A DNA stretch of 64,000 bases, taken from assembly GCA_021786095.1 (NCBI GenBank), contig JAJYNX010000023.1, positions 68,739-132,738 of the forward strand, written 5' to 3'. The notes under the pieces are model-generated. The model was not told the DNA's origin. It did not search any database and saw nothing but the letters and a program-made list of their open reading frames with translations. Below, piece by piece: positions 40,170-49,602 of this stretch (position 1 is the first letter of the stretch; the number at the start of each line of letters is the position of its first letter). The position numbers and the translations under genes were made by a program. The DNA comes from Actinomycetes bacterium (GTDB taxonomy: Bacteria > Actinomycetota > Acidimicrobiia > Acidimicrobiales > RAAP-2).

Positions 40170-41069
40170 CAGTACCGCCCGGAAGCGCTCGGGGTCGAGC
40201 GACACACCGACGCGCGTCGTGCTGTTCTCGTGCGCGCGACGCCGGTCGAACCAGGTCGCCCCGCGCGAGTGCTCCCCACCCGTCTCCACCGCGACCGTCA
40301 CCCCCTGGGTCGTGATGGCCGAGGGGTCGAGCACGGCGTAGACCGCCGCCGCGTCGTGCATGATGATGTCGCGATTCGCGTACCACCGCTCGTGATAGGC
40401 GGCGTAGGGCTCGAGCATCTGCGCGCACCGCTCGCCCACGCGCGTGCCCAGCCCACGCAGGAATGCCAGGTCGTCGTCGCGCAGCACGGCCTGATGCGTG
40501 AGGTCCAGGGGCAACACGGTGATGGGCCAGCGCCCCGCGAAGACGCGCACCGCCGCCTCGGGATCCGACCAGATGTTGAACTCGGCGGCCGGGGTGACGT
40601 TGCCCTGGAAGGACGCACCCCCCATCACCACCAGACGCTCGACTCGCGTGTCGAACAGGGGGTCGCGCGCGAGGGCCGTCGCGAGGTTCGTCAACGGGCC
40701 GATCGCGATCACGGTGAGCGGTCCCTCGTCGGCGAGGCGGCCGAGCAGCTCGACCGCCGTCTCGTCCGTCTCGGGGGTGCGTGGCTCATCCCACACCTGG
40801 TCGCCCAGTCCGTCGGCGCCGTGGACCTCGCTGGCGTCGCCCGCCACTCCCGCGAGGGGGCGCGCGGCCCCGCGCGCGACCAGCACGTCGCGGCGCCCCG
40901 ACAGGTCGACCAGGCGCCGGGCGTTCAGGGTCGTCTTGTCGATCGCGACGTTGCCCGCCACGGTCGTGAGCGCCAGCACGTCCAGCTCGTCGCGGGCCAG
41001 CGCGAGCAGGATGGCCACCGCGTCGTCCACCCCCGGGTCGGTATCGATCACGACGCGCGTGCGAGCCAC
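40143..41069 (-). CDS. Nucleoside hydrolase
   Basis: RVVIDTDPGVDDAVAILLAL, VMGGASFQGNVTPAAEFNIWSDPEAA. Confidence 0.93.
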   Translation of the reverse strand: MARTRVVIDTDPGVDDAVAILLALARDELDVLALTTVAGNVAIDKTTLNARRLVDLSGRRDVLVARGAARPLAGVAGDASEVHGADGLGDQVWDEPRTPETDETAVELLGRLADEGPLTVIAIGPLTNLATALARDPLFDTRVERLVVMGGASFQGNVTPAAEFNIWSDPEAAVRVFAGRWPITVLPLDLTHQAVLRDDDLAFLRGLGTRVGERCAQMLEPYAAYHERWYANRDIIMHDAAAVYAVLDPSAITTQGVTVAVETGGEHSRGATWFDRRRAHENSTTRVGVSLDPERFRAVLRESLARYA

Positions 41070-41902
41070 GACTCCACCTCCGTCCTCGTTGGCAGGGCGC
41101 CGCGTGCTCCGCGCGCCCGGGTCGCGAGCGAGCCCGCGGCCGCCGCGAAGCGCAGCGACTCGTCCGCCCCCACCCCGCTCGCGTACTGCGTCGCGTACGC
41201 CGCGCAGAACACGTCACCGGCGCCCACCGTGTCGACGGGTTCGACCGGCAGGGCGCTCGCGCGCGCCACCTCGCGCCCGTAGCGGTAGAGGACCGCGCCA
41301 CGCGCACCCAGGGTCACGACGCAGTGCGCCAGCGGCGCCAGGTCGAGCGAGGCCGCCTCGAGCTCATTGGCGATCACAACCGCGCAGCGCCCCAGGGTGA
41401 CCGGATCGACGGGGGCCACCGGCGCCACGTTGAGCACCAGGGCGCGGGCCCGGCGCGCCACGTCGTCCACGACGGCGAGGGGTACCTCCAGTTGGGCCAG
41501 GACCACGTCGAACTCCTCAAGGCCGGCGGCGGACGGGTCGACCTCGCCGTTCGCCCCGGGAGCGACGACGATCACGTTCTCGCCCCGGTCGTCCACCGTG
41601 ATCAGGGCGGTGCCCGTCGGGCGCGCGCACCGGGCGACGCGCGACACGTCGACGCCGCTCGACGCAAGCTCCCCCAGGAGCCAGTCGCCGGTCTCGTCCT
41701 CGCCCACCGCCCCCACCATCGCCGTGCGCGCGCCCAGGCGTGCGGCGGCGGCGGCCTGGTTCGCCCCCTTGCCTCCCGCCAGGCGCGCGAGGTCACCGCC
41801 GATCACGGTCTCACCGGGTTGTGGCAACCGGTCGACCCGCACCACCAGATCGGCGTTGAGGCTCCCGACGACCGCGAGACGCGGTTCGAGCGGCACCGCC
41901 AC
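41048..41902 (-). CDS. PfkB-family carbohydrate kinase (ribokinase-like)
   Basis: GSLNADLVVRVDRLPQPGET, GGKGANQAAAAARLGA, DTVGAGDVFCAAYA. Confidence 0.92.
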   Translation of the reverse strand: MAVPLEPRLAVVGSLNADLVVRVDRLPQPGETVIGGDLARLAGGKGANQAAAAARLGARTAMVGAVGEDETGDWLLGELASSGVDVSRVARCARPTGTALITVDDRGENVIVVAPGANGEVDPSAAGLEEFDVVLAQLEVPLAVVDDVARRARALVLNVAPVAPVDPVTLGRCAVVIANELEAASLDLAPLAHCVVTLGARGAVLYRYGREVARASALPVEPVDTVGAGDVFCAAYATQYASGVGADESLRFAAAAGSLATRARGARGALPTRTEVESWLARAS

Positions 41903-41904
41903 GA

Positions 41905-42924
41905 CTAGGGCTGGAACTTGTTGGTGTAGTACGCCGACGGCGCCGGGACCTTCGAGATCAGGTGCACGCTCTTCAGCGCTCGCGCCAGCGTCAGCCACTG
42001 GGCACTGGTCTGCGTGAAGTACTGTCCGTGGGAGTTGGTCAGGAACGGGATCGTGAGTCTCCAGCCCAGGGCGTTGTAGGCGTTGGTGTACCCGCTCTGC
42101 GGGTACGTCTTGTCGAAGTCGGTGGCGGCCCGCGCCGGGTTGTGCACGGCCCAGATGGTCGCCTTCTTCACCGCCGACAGGAAGGCTCGGACGGTGGCGC
42201 CGTGAGCGGAGGCGTAGCCCCGGGTGACCGCGTACACCCAGATGGGGATGTCCGGCGCGCCGACGGCCGTGCCGAGCAACTCGACCAACTTGCCCTTCGT
42301 GTGCGAGCCCACGAAGCCGGGGATCTCGTAGTTGGTGGTCGAAGTCGAGAAGTTGACGCGACCCGCGAGCAGGTCGGTCAGGTCGTTGCCGGTGGGGTCG
42401 GTCACCACGTTGACCTGGTTGGCCGACAGGCCCGCGTGGCGCAGCACGAAGGGCAGCATGGCCTCGGTCCAGGTGTCGCCGTAGGAGAAGATCTTCTTGC
42501 CCTTGAGCTCGGCCTTCAGGTTCGACGCCGTGAGCTTCGTCCCGGGCTTGGCGAAGACCGCCCAGTTATTGCGCATCGAGTAGTTCGCGACCGACAGCAT
42601 CGGCGCGCCCGCGTTCACCGCCACCCCCATGTCCGTCGTCGTGATGAAGCCGATCTGGCCGGCGCCGGTGGTCAGCATCTTCGTCGTGGTCGAGGTGTCG
42701 GGTGGGAACTTCACCGAGACGTCGAGGCCGGCGGCACGAAAGTACCCCTGATCCTGCGCGACGACGACGGGAATCAGTTCGAAATCCGGTCCCGGGAAGT
42801 CGTAGACGAAGGTCACCTTGGTCAACGGGGCTGCCGCGGCGCCGAGGGTGCCCACGGCGACGGCGAGCGAGCTGGCCAGTAGCGATCCGGTCATGGCGAG
42901 GGCCGTCAGGCGATTGATCTTCAC
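41905..42924 (-). CDS. NMT1/THI5-like ABC substrate-binding protein
   Basis: Signal peptide; QDQGYFRAAGLDVSVKFPPDTSTTTKMLTTGAGQIGF. Confidence 0.88.
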   Translation of the reverse strand: MKINRLTALAMTGSLLASSLAVAVGTLGAAAAPLTKVTFVYDFPGPDFELIPVVVAQDQGYFRAAGLDVSVKFPPDTSTTTKMLTTGAGQIGFITTTDMGVAVNAGAPMLSVANYSMRNNWAVFAKPGTKLTASNLKAELKGKKIFSYGDTWTEAMLPFVLRHAGLSANQVNVVTDPTGNDLTDLLAGRVNFSTSTTNYEIPGFVGSHTKGKLVELLGTAVGAPDIPIWVYAVTRGYASAHGATVRAFLSAVKKATIWAVHNPARAATDFDKTYPQSGYTNAYNALGWRLTIPFLTNSHGQYFTQTSAQWLTLARALKSVHLISKVPAPSAYYTNKFQP

Positions 42925-42994
42925 GTCGCTCCTTTGCGGTAGCCGTGGTGGCGTGGTGGCGACATGCTAGTGCGTGCCCGTGCGCCTCACAAGG

Positions 42995-43849
42995 TCACGA
43001 GCGCCGCCACCAGTGCCGTCGCGCCACGCTACGCCGCTGCCAGGGTGTCGCCCAGACCTCGGCGCCAACGACGAGCAGGAACCACGAGATGCCGATCACG
43101 GTCATGAGCATCGTCGTGCCGTAGACCGCCGCGGTGTTGAGGTTGGAGTTGGCGTGCTCCTGGTAGAGCGCCAGCGACGCGCCGTCGGACGCCGCGAGCT
43201 CACCGATGATGGCCCCCGTCACGGCGTAGGTGGCCCCGATCTTCAGTCCGCTGAACAGCGGGGTGGTCGTCGCGGGTATCTCGATCTGCAGGAAGGTGCG
43301 CCACCGAGGTGCCCCGAAGACGCGCGCCAGATTGATGAGGTCCCGATCGACGTGGCTGAGCCCGTCGAGCACGTTCACGGTCACCGGGAAGAACACGATC
43401 CACGCGACGATGACGACCTTGGGGGCGACCGAGAAGCCGAGGATGAGCACCAGGGGCGCCGCGAGGGCGATGATCGGCACCGCCTGGGAGAGCACCAGGA
43501 CGGGGTAGACGAGGCGCTGGAGCACCGGAACCTTGGCCATGACGACGCCGAGGGTCAGCCCGAGCGCGGCCCCGGTGACGAAGCCGTACACCGTCTCGCG
43601 GATGGTACCGAGTGTGAGGGGCCACAGCACCGACCAGTTCTGGGTCACGGCCAGGATGGCCTGGCGCGGACGGGGCGCGATGTAGGGCGCGACGTGGAAG
43701 ACCACCACGATGGCCTCCCACAGCGCGAGCAGCAGCACGATCGACAGCAGCGGGATCCCCACGTTGCGCGCCACCTTGCGCCCGGCGCGGCTGGCGCCCG
43801 CGCGGGGTCCGCGCGTCGACCCGCCGGTCGGAGCGACGGACTCGCTCAC
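42995..43849 (-). CDS. ABC transporter permease (SsuC/ThiX-like)
   Basis: ALWEAIVVVFHVAPYIAPRPRQ; GAPRWRTFLQIEIPATTTPLFSGLKIGATYAVTGAIIGE. Confidence 0.9.
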   Translation of the reverse strand: MSESVAPTGGSTRGPRAGASRAGRKVARNVGIPLLSIVLLLALWEAIVVVFHVAPYIAPRPRQAILAVTQNWSVLWPLTLGTIRETVYGFVTGAALGLTLGVVMAKVPVLQRLVYPVLVLSQAVPIIALAAPLVLILGFSVAPKVVIVAWIVFFPVTVNVLDGLSHVDRDLINLARVFGAPRWRTFLQIEIPATTTPLFSGLKIGATYAVTGAIIGELAASDGASLALYQEHANSNLNTAAVYGTTMLMTVIGISWFLLVVGAEVWATPWQRRSVARRHWWRRS

Positions 43850-44601
43850 GACGTCCCCCCGTGCAGAAGGTGCATGACGCGGCTCTTCAGCTCGATGAAG
43901 GTCGCGTCGGTGAGCGTGTCCACGGTCCGCGGGCGCGCGAGGGTGTTCGCGAAGTCGGCCACGATTCGCCCGGGACGCGGGGACATCACCACGACGCGAT
44001 CGGAGAGGAAGAGCGACTCGTCGACGTCGTGGGTGATGAACAGCACCGTGCGTCCCGTGTCGCGCCACACCTGCAGCAGCCACTGCTGCATCTCGAGGCG
44101 GGTCTGCGCGTCGAGCGCCCCGAAGGGCTCGTCCAGCAGCAGCAACGGCTGGTGGGTGACCAGCGTGCGCATGAACGCGACCCGCTGGCGCATTCCCCCC
44201 GACAGCGCGCTGGGGTAGTGGTTGAGGAACTCGCCGAGCCCGTACTGCTCGGCCACCCGACGAGCCTCGGCCCGATCGGCGTCGGTCACCCGACGAGTGA
44301 GCCGCGCCGCCATCGTGATGTTGTCCTGCACGGTGCGCCACGGCACCAGCAAGTCCTTCTGGAGCATGTAGCCGACGTGGCCCGTCGTGCCCGTCACCGC
44401 ACTGCCATTCATGACCACGGCGCCCGAGTCGGGCGCCAGCAGCCCGGCGATCACGTTGAACAGCGTCGACTTGCCGCAGCCCGACGGCCCCACGATCGCG
44501 ACGAACGAGCCCTCGTCGACCGAGAAGGTCGTCGGCTCCAGGGCGACCGTGTCGCCGAAGACCTTGCCGACGTCGCGCAACTCCAGCAGCGAGGGGCTCA
44601 C
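43846..44601 (-). CDS. ABC transporter ATP-binding protein (SsuB/ThiZ-like)
   Basis: GPSGCGKSTLFN, LSGGMRQRVAFMRTL, LLLDEPFGALDAQTR. Confidence 0.93.
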   Translation of the reverse strand: MSPSLLELRDVGKVFGDTVALEPTTFSVDEGSFVAIVGPSGCGKSTLFNVIAGLLAPDSGAVVMNGSAVTGTTGHVGYMLQKDLLVPWRTVQDNITMAARLTRRVTDADRAEARRVAEQYGLGEFLNHYPSALSGGMRQRVAFMRTLVTHQPLLLLDEPFGALDAQTRLEMQQWLLQVWRDTGRTVLFITHDVDESLFLSDRVVVMSPRPGRIVADFANTLARPRTVDTLTDATFIELKSRVMHLLHGGTS

Positions 44602-44646
44602 CGCACAAATGTACCGTGACGCACCGTGACGTCTCGTGCGCGCCGT

Positions 44647-45510
44647 CTAGCGGTACCCCGCGAACAGGTCGTCGACCACGCCGCGCAGCCCTCGCGGGTT
44701 GGTGGCACGCACGAACCACTCCGTCGTCATCTCCTCGCGGAAGCGTTCGCGGCCCATCGTCATCCAAAAGGAGTCGCGCATCTGCGAGGCGTGGGCGGCC
44801 AGCGCGTCGAAGTGGGCGTCCGCCACCGCGCGCACGTCGATCGCCGCGTCGATCTGGTCATCCGGCGTGCCCAGGTCGAACTCCTCCTCGGGATCCTCGA
44901 CGGCGACACCGACGGGCTCGCTCGCCTCCTCACCCGCCGCCTCGCGCCGCCGGCGGTCCTCGTCGGCCCAGCGGCGCCGATAGACGGCCATCACCGAATC
45001 AGGGATCGCGTTGAAGTAGACCGTCGGCGGATCGTCGAGTTGCGCCACTGCGGCCATCGTCGCCCGGTGAGCGGCCACGTGATCGGGGTGCCCGTAGAAG
45101 CCACGCTCGTTGTAGGTCACCACGACCTGGGGGCGCTCCTCCACCAGCACGTCCAGCAACTGCGCCGCGACACGCTCGACGGGCGCGGACCACAGCGAGC
45201 GCGGGTCGTCGTTCTGGGGCCAGCCCACCATGCCCGAGTCGCGATAGCCGAGACGCACCAGGCGCTCGACGCCCAGGACCGCAACGGCTCGCTCGAGCTC
45301 ACCGGCGCGCACCCGGCTCACCTGCTCCGGGTCGTGGTCGGGGTGACCGGGCTTGACACCACCGGGCCCGTCGCCGCACTCGCCATTGGTGCACGTGATC
45401 AGGACCGTGCGGATCCCCTGGTCCGCGAAGAGGCGGTAGACCCCGCCCGTCGAGCTGGCCTCGTCATCGGGATGCGCGTGCACCGCGAGAAAGGTGAGCG
45501 GGCGGCTCAC
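44647..45510 (-). CDS. PIG-L deacetylase, mycothiol conjugate amidase/MshB-like
   Basis: VHAHPDDEASSTGGVYRLFADQG, TYNERGFYGHPDHVAAH. Confidence 0.85.
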   Translation of the reverse strand: MSRPLTFLAVHAHPDDEASSTGGVYRLFADQGIRTVLITCTNGECGDGPGGVKPGHPDHDPEQVSRVRAGELERAVAVLGVERLVRLGYRDSGMVGWPQNDDPRSLWSAPVERVAAQLLDVLVEERPQVVVTYNERGFYGHPDHVAAHRATMAAVAQLDDPPTVYFNAIPDSVMAVYRRRWADEDRRRREAAGEEASEPVGVAVEDPEEEFDLGTPDDQIDAAIDVRAVADAHFDALAAHASQMRDSFWMTMGRERFREEMTTEWFVRATNPRGLRGVVDDLFAGYR

Positions 45511-46322
45511 GAGAGGCCACCGAACAGGTCGTGGGCGTCGCCCTCGGCGCCGTGGCGCGACCACGCCCGCTGGTAGTACTCGGTCCCGAAGAGCGTCACG
45601 AACAGCTGGGGGTCCATCGAGACCAGGTCCGCGTTATCGATCTGGGTCGCGTGCGTCGCGATAGCCGCCTGCTTGCGCTCGACGTACGCCGTCACATCCA
45701 TCGTCGTGGCGACCAGCTCGTCGGGCGTGCCGATCCCCGCCTCGAGGACCCACGCGGGAAGGAAGATCTCGAGAGCCCGCGCGTCGGGGACGAACCGGGT
45801 CAACACGCTCTGAGGGACGATCGGGTAGTACAGGCGCTCGGGCGCCGACGCGATCTCCAGGGCCCGACGGGTCACGACGTTGGCCTGCACGTGATCGGGG
45901 TGGTGGTAGAAGCCGCTCTCGTCGTAGGTGACCACGACACGCGCCCCCACCTCGTCCATGATCGCCGCGAGTGTGGCGCCACAGGCATCGACGTCCGCGT
46001 TCATGAAGGCGTTGGGATCGTCGTTCTGCGACCAACCCACCATGCCCGAGTCGTGGAAGCCCAGCTGTACCACGCGCTCGAATCCGACCCGGTCCGCCGC
46101 GCGGGCCAACTCCGCGGCTCGCGCCGCCCGCGTGGCCAGCGTGTCGTGATCGGGGTCATCGCCCGAGCGGCCCGCCGGATCGAACCCGTACTGGCCGTCG
46201 GTGCAGGTGACCAGCACCACGCGGTAGCCCTGCTGCGCGTAGTGCGAGGTGATGCCCCCCGTGAAGAGGGCCTCGTCGTCGGGGTGCGCGTGCACGCATA
46301 GAAGGGTCGATCGACTGTCCAC
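45507..46322 (-). CDS. PIG-L deacetylase (paralogue)
   Basis: VHAHPDDEALFTGGITSHYAQQG, TYDESGFYHHPDHVQA; GTGA overlap with the next gene. Confidence 0.87.
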   Translation of the reverse strand: MDSRSTLLCVHAHPDDEALFTGGITSHYAQQGYRVVLVTCTDGQYGFDPAGRSGDDPDHDTLATRAARAAELARAADRVGFERVVQLGFHDSGMVGWSQNDDPNAFMNADVDACGATLAAIMDEVGARVVVTYDESGFYHHPDHVQANVVTRRALEIASAPERLYYPIVPQSVLTRFVPDARALEIFLPAWVLEAGIGTPDELVATTMDVTAYVERKQAAIATHATQIDNADLVSMDPQLFVTLFGTEYYQRAWSRHGAEGDAHDLFGGLS

Positions 46323-46361
46323 CTCACGAGACTACGAGGCGCCCGCGCAGGCGTGCCCGTC

Positions 46362-48035
46362 CTAGGGGTGGTGTAGCCCCAGCTCGATGGCCTTGACGAG
46401 GAGCATGGCGACGGCGACCACGAGGTAGGCCCGCAGCAGGTACATCCCGGCCAGGGTCCCGCGGCGCCACGTCGGCCGGTGCAGCAGGTTGATCGGTGGC
46501 ATGCGCCACGTCGCGCGCACCGCCAGCAACTCGGCCGGGATCGGCTCACGGCGCCCGCGGCGTAGGAACACCACCACACCGGCGATCGCGAACACGAGCA
46601 CGAACAGTGCGCCCAGGACGCCCGCCAACACCCGCACGTCGATGGTCGGGAACAGTGTGGTCACCATGAGGATCAGCGACATCATCAGCAGGACTCCCAC
46701 GATCGCGCTAGCCAGCACGTTGAGCCACAGTCGGTTGACCCAGGGGCCGAGCACCTCGCGGTCGTTGCACAGCAGCAGCAAGAACACCGTGGCGCTGGGC
46801 AGCAACACCCCCGCCAGGGCCTGGACACCCGTCGTGATCAGGCCGAGCGGTGCACCAGGGATGATGACGATCCCCGCCGCCAACGCGACCATCGCGGTAA
46901 AGGTGCCGTAGAAGAACTTGGCGTCGCGCCAGCTGCGGTGCAGCGAGTGCTTCATGCCAAACATGTCGCCGAAGGCGTAGGAGGTGGCCAGGGTCACCGA
47001 CGCCGCGCCGATAATCGACGCGTTGAGCAGGATAATCGCGAAGAGCGCCCCCGCCGCCGATCCCACGTAGTGCTGCAGACCGCGGGCCACGGTGCCGCCG
47101 TTGTGAAAGTGGCCCGCCAGCGGTGTGTGGGCGAAGGCGACGGCGACCACCATCACCATGATCGACGCCGCGAAGACGGTCACGACCGACCCGAGCACCG
47201 TGTCGGTGCGCTCGTAGTTGATCCACCGCGGCGTGATCCGCTTGTCGACGATGTTGGACTGCTGGAAGAACAGCTGCCACGGCGCCACGGTGGTACCCAC
47301 GATCGCCATGATCAGCAGCACCGAGGTCGAGTTGAAGCCCCCGCGCACGCCGGGAACGAGGAAGCCGTGGATCACGGGCGCCACCCGGGGGTGACGCAGG
47401 ATCACCAGTGGTATCACCAGAAAATTCGCGATGATGAAGACGAACATGAAGCGTTCCCACCGGCGGAAGCTCCCGCTCGCGGTAATCAGGATCAACGCGA
47501 CCGCCGCCAACGGGACCGAGATGTACTGGCTGACGCCGAAGTAGCCGAGTGACAGGCTCACGCCGATGAACTCGGTCGCGATGGTGAGGAAGTTGAGCAC
47601 GAACAGGTCGCCGACCGAGAAGGCCCCCCAGAAGCGGCCGAAGCGCTCGTTGATCAGCCGGGCGTGCCCGACGCCAGTGACCGCGCCGAGGCGCACCACC
47701 ATCTCCTGGTTCACCACGAGCACCGGGATCAGCAGCGGCAGCGTCCACAGCAGCGAGAGACCGAAGTTCTGCCCGGCCTGGGCGTAGGTCGAGACGCCAC
47801 CGGCGTCGTTGTCGCCCACCATGACGATGAGGCCTGGCCCCATGATGGCGAGCAACGTCAGCAGGCGCGCCCGCCAGGAGTGCCGCGCGCCGACGTCGTG
47901 CTGACCGATGCTGCCGAAGGCGCCGTGGATGTCGCCGACGTGCGCCTCGTCGAGCACCGCCGACGTGGCGTCACCGATCGCGGTCCCGACGGGCTTGGAC
48001 GGATCGCGCGCCACGGCGTCACCTATCCTTCGCAC
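46362..48035 (-). CDS. Nramp-related divalent metal (possibly Mg2+) transporter
   Basis: MGPGLIVMVGDNDAGGVSTYAQAGQNFG; TM6 region IVGTTVAPWQLFFQQSNIVDKR; start could be GTG at 48014. Confidence 0.87.
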   Translation of the reverse strand: MRRIGDAVARDPSKPVGTAIGDATSAVLDEAHVGDIHGAFGSIGQHDVGARHSWRARLLTLLAIMGPGLIVMVGDNDAGGVSTYAQAGQNFGLSLLWTLPLLIPVLVVNQEMVVRLGAVTGVGHARLINERFGRFWGAFSVGDLFVLNFLTIATEFIGVSLSLGYFGVSQYISVPLAAVALILITASGSFRRWERFMFVFIIANFLVIPLVILRHPRVAPVIHGFLVPGVRGGFNSTSVLLIMAIVGTTVAPWQLFFQQSNIVDKRITPRWINYERTDTVLGSVVTVFAASIMVMVVAVAFAHTPLAGHFHNGGTVARGLQHYVGSAAGALFAIILLNASIIGAASVTLATSYAFGDMFGMKHSLHRSWRDAKFFYGTFTAMVALAAGIVIIPGAPLGLITTGVQALAGVLLPSATVFLLLLCNDREVLGPWVNRLWLNVLASAIVGVLLMMSLILMVTTLFPTIDVRVLAGVLGALFVLVFAIAGVVVFLRRGRREPIPAELLAVRATWRMPPINLLHRPTWRRGTLAGMYLLRAYLVVAVAMLLVKAIELGLHHP

Positions 48036-48163
48036 GCGTCGCGGCGGCCAACATCACGGCGCGCACTCGCTGGACTCGTCAACTCTCGTCGCTGCACAGA
48101 TCATCTCCAGGGGGTAGTGGGGGTGTCGCCGCTCGCGACGCTCCACCACCGGAACGGAGGATT

Positions 48164-48238
48164 AGGAGGCGAGGCGCGACGCGGTGACGGTACGAGGGAC
48201 CGCCGGGGCGGTACTGGGAGGTTTCAGAGGAGCCTCCT
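48164..48238 (-). ncRNA. Candidate structured leader of the Nramp-like gene
   Basis: AGGAGGC/GCCUCCU closing arms; UAAGGAGGCUCCU partly resembles the M-box 5' motif. Confidence 0.25.
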
Positions 48239-48264
48239 TAGAACGATGCGCGGCGCCACGGCGA

Positions 48265-49524
48265 TCACTCCTGCGCCGCCGACATGCCGAACTCGCGGCG
48301 CCAGCCCTGGGGCAGCAGTTCCTCGAGCAGGTCGTCCACGGTCACCACGCCGATCATCCGACCGTGTTCCGCCTCGACCACCGGCAGCACCGTGAGATTG
48401 AAGTCGCTCATCGTGCGCGCCACCTGGTGCACGTCAGAGTGGGGGTCCACGTGGGTCAACTCGGTGCGCGCCACGTCGAGAACGTGGTCCGTGGCCCGAG
48501 CTCGGACCAGTTGGGCGATCGTTGCCGTGGCGACGGGTCGCGCGTCCTGGTCGAGGACGAAGACCGCGTACAGAGACTGTGCCGAGACCGTCGAGGTGCG
48601 GATGGCCCGCAGCGCGTCGTCGACGGTGGCGGCCGCCGGCACCGACACGAAGTCCGGGTTCATGAGTCCGCCGGCCGTCTCCGCGTTGTAGGTGAGCAGG
48701 TTGCGCACCTTGGCGCGCTGGGTCGTCGGCAGCAGGTCGAGGATCGACTCGCGGCGATCCTGGTCGATCTCGGTGATGAGGTCGGCCGCGTTGTCGGGCT
48801 CCATGCGCCCGAGGAGCCGCGCCGCCTCGGCGTCGCTGCGCTCCTCCAGGAACTCGAGTTGGTGAGCGGTGTCGAGCTCCTCGAAGACGTCCGCTTCGAG
48901 TTCGCGGTCGAGACCGACCGCCTCGATGATCTCCTCGCCCTCGGCGTGGCTCGCCTGCTCCACCAGGTCCGCGATCTGGGCCGGGTGCAGGTGCGCGAGC
49001 TTACGGTAGGGGATGCGCAGACGCGCCGAGGGGACGTGCGCCACGAAGGGTTCGATGGAGGCGAAGTCAACGATGCGATCGGCCTTCACGCGCTGCCCGA
49101 TCCGCGGTCCCAGGATGCGCCGCAGGAACGAGCGGCGCCCGGGGTCGACCCCGACCACCTCCCACACGCCGTCGATCTCGGCGATCTCGATCTCGTTGGC
49201 GATGATGAGCCGCCCGCGCACCAGGTTGATCAGGTGGCGGGCGAGCAGGTCCTCGGCCAGCAGGATCTCCCCGGGTCGGCGCTCGAAGCGCCGCAGGTCG
49301 ACGCGCTTGCCCTCGAAGGTCATGCGTCCCTCGGCCAGGCCGCCGATCTTGCGGATCGGGACGAACAGGTCCCGGCCCTCGATGCGGATCACCGCCCCCA
49401 CGATGGGCGGGTGCGGAGCGTCGCCGAGCCGCGCGACCAGGTCCTGGACGCGTCCAATCCGATCACCGGCCTCATCGAAGATTGGTCGGCGCAGGAAGGT
49501 GGAGAGATGTAGTAGCTCGGTCAT
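48265..49524 (-). CDS. Soluble MgtE N-terminal domain + CBS pair protein without the MgtE TM domain
   Basis: LLGRMEPDNAADLITEIDQDRRESILDLL, two CBS-like segments, no TM helices. Confidence 0.88.
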   Translation of the reverse strand: MTELLHLSTFLRRPIFDEAGDRIGRVQDLVARLGDAPHPPIVGAVIRIEGRDLFVPIRKIGGLAEGRMTFEGKRVDLRRFERRPGEILLAEDLLARHLINLVRGRLIIANEIEIAEIDGVWEVVGVDPGRRSFLRRILGPRIGQRVKADRIVDFASIEPFVAHVPSARLRIPYRKLAHLHPAQIADLVEQASHAEGEEIIEAVGLDRELEADVFEELDTAHQLEFLEERSDAEAARLLGRMEPDNAADLITEIDQDRRESILDLLPTTQRAKVRNLLTYNAETAGGLMNPDFVSVPAAATVDDALRAIRTSTVSAQSLYAVFVLDQDARPVATATIAQLVRARATDHVLDVARTELTHVDPHSDVHQVARTMSDFNLTVLPVVEAEHGRMIGVVTVDDLLEELLPQGWRREFGMSAAQE

Positions 49525-49602
49525 GTCCGCTCGCCGCGACCCGTCGTCGCGACACCCCAGGCTACCCGGCCGCGGAACGTGCGACGAGTCCTCTTCGTGA
49601 CG

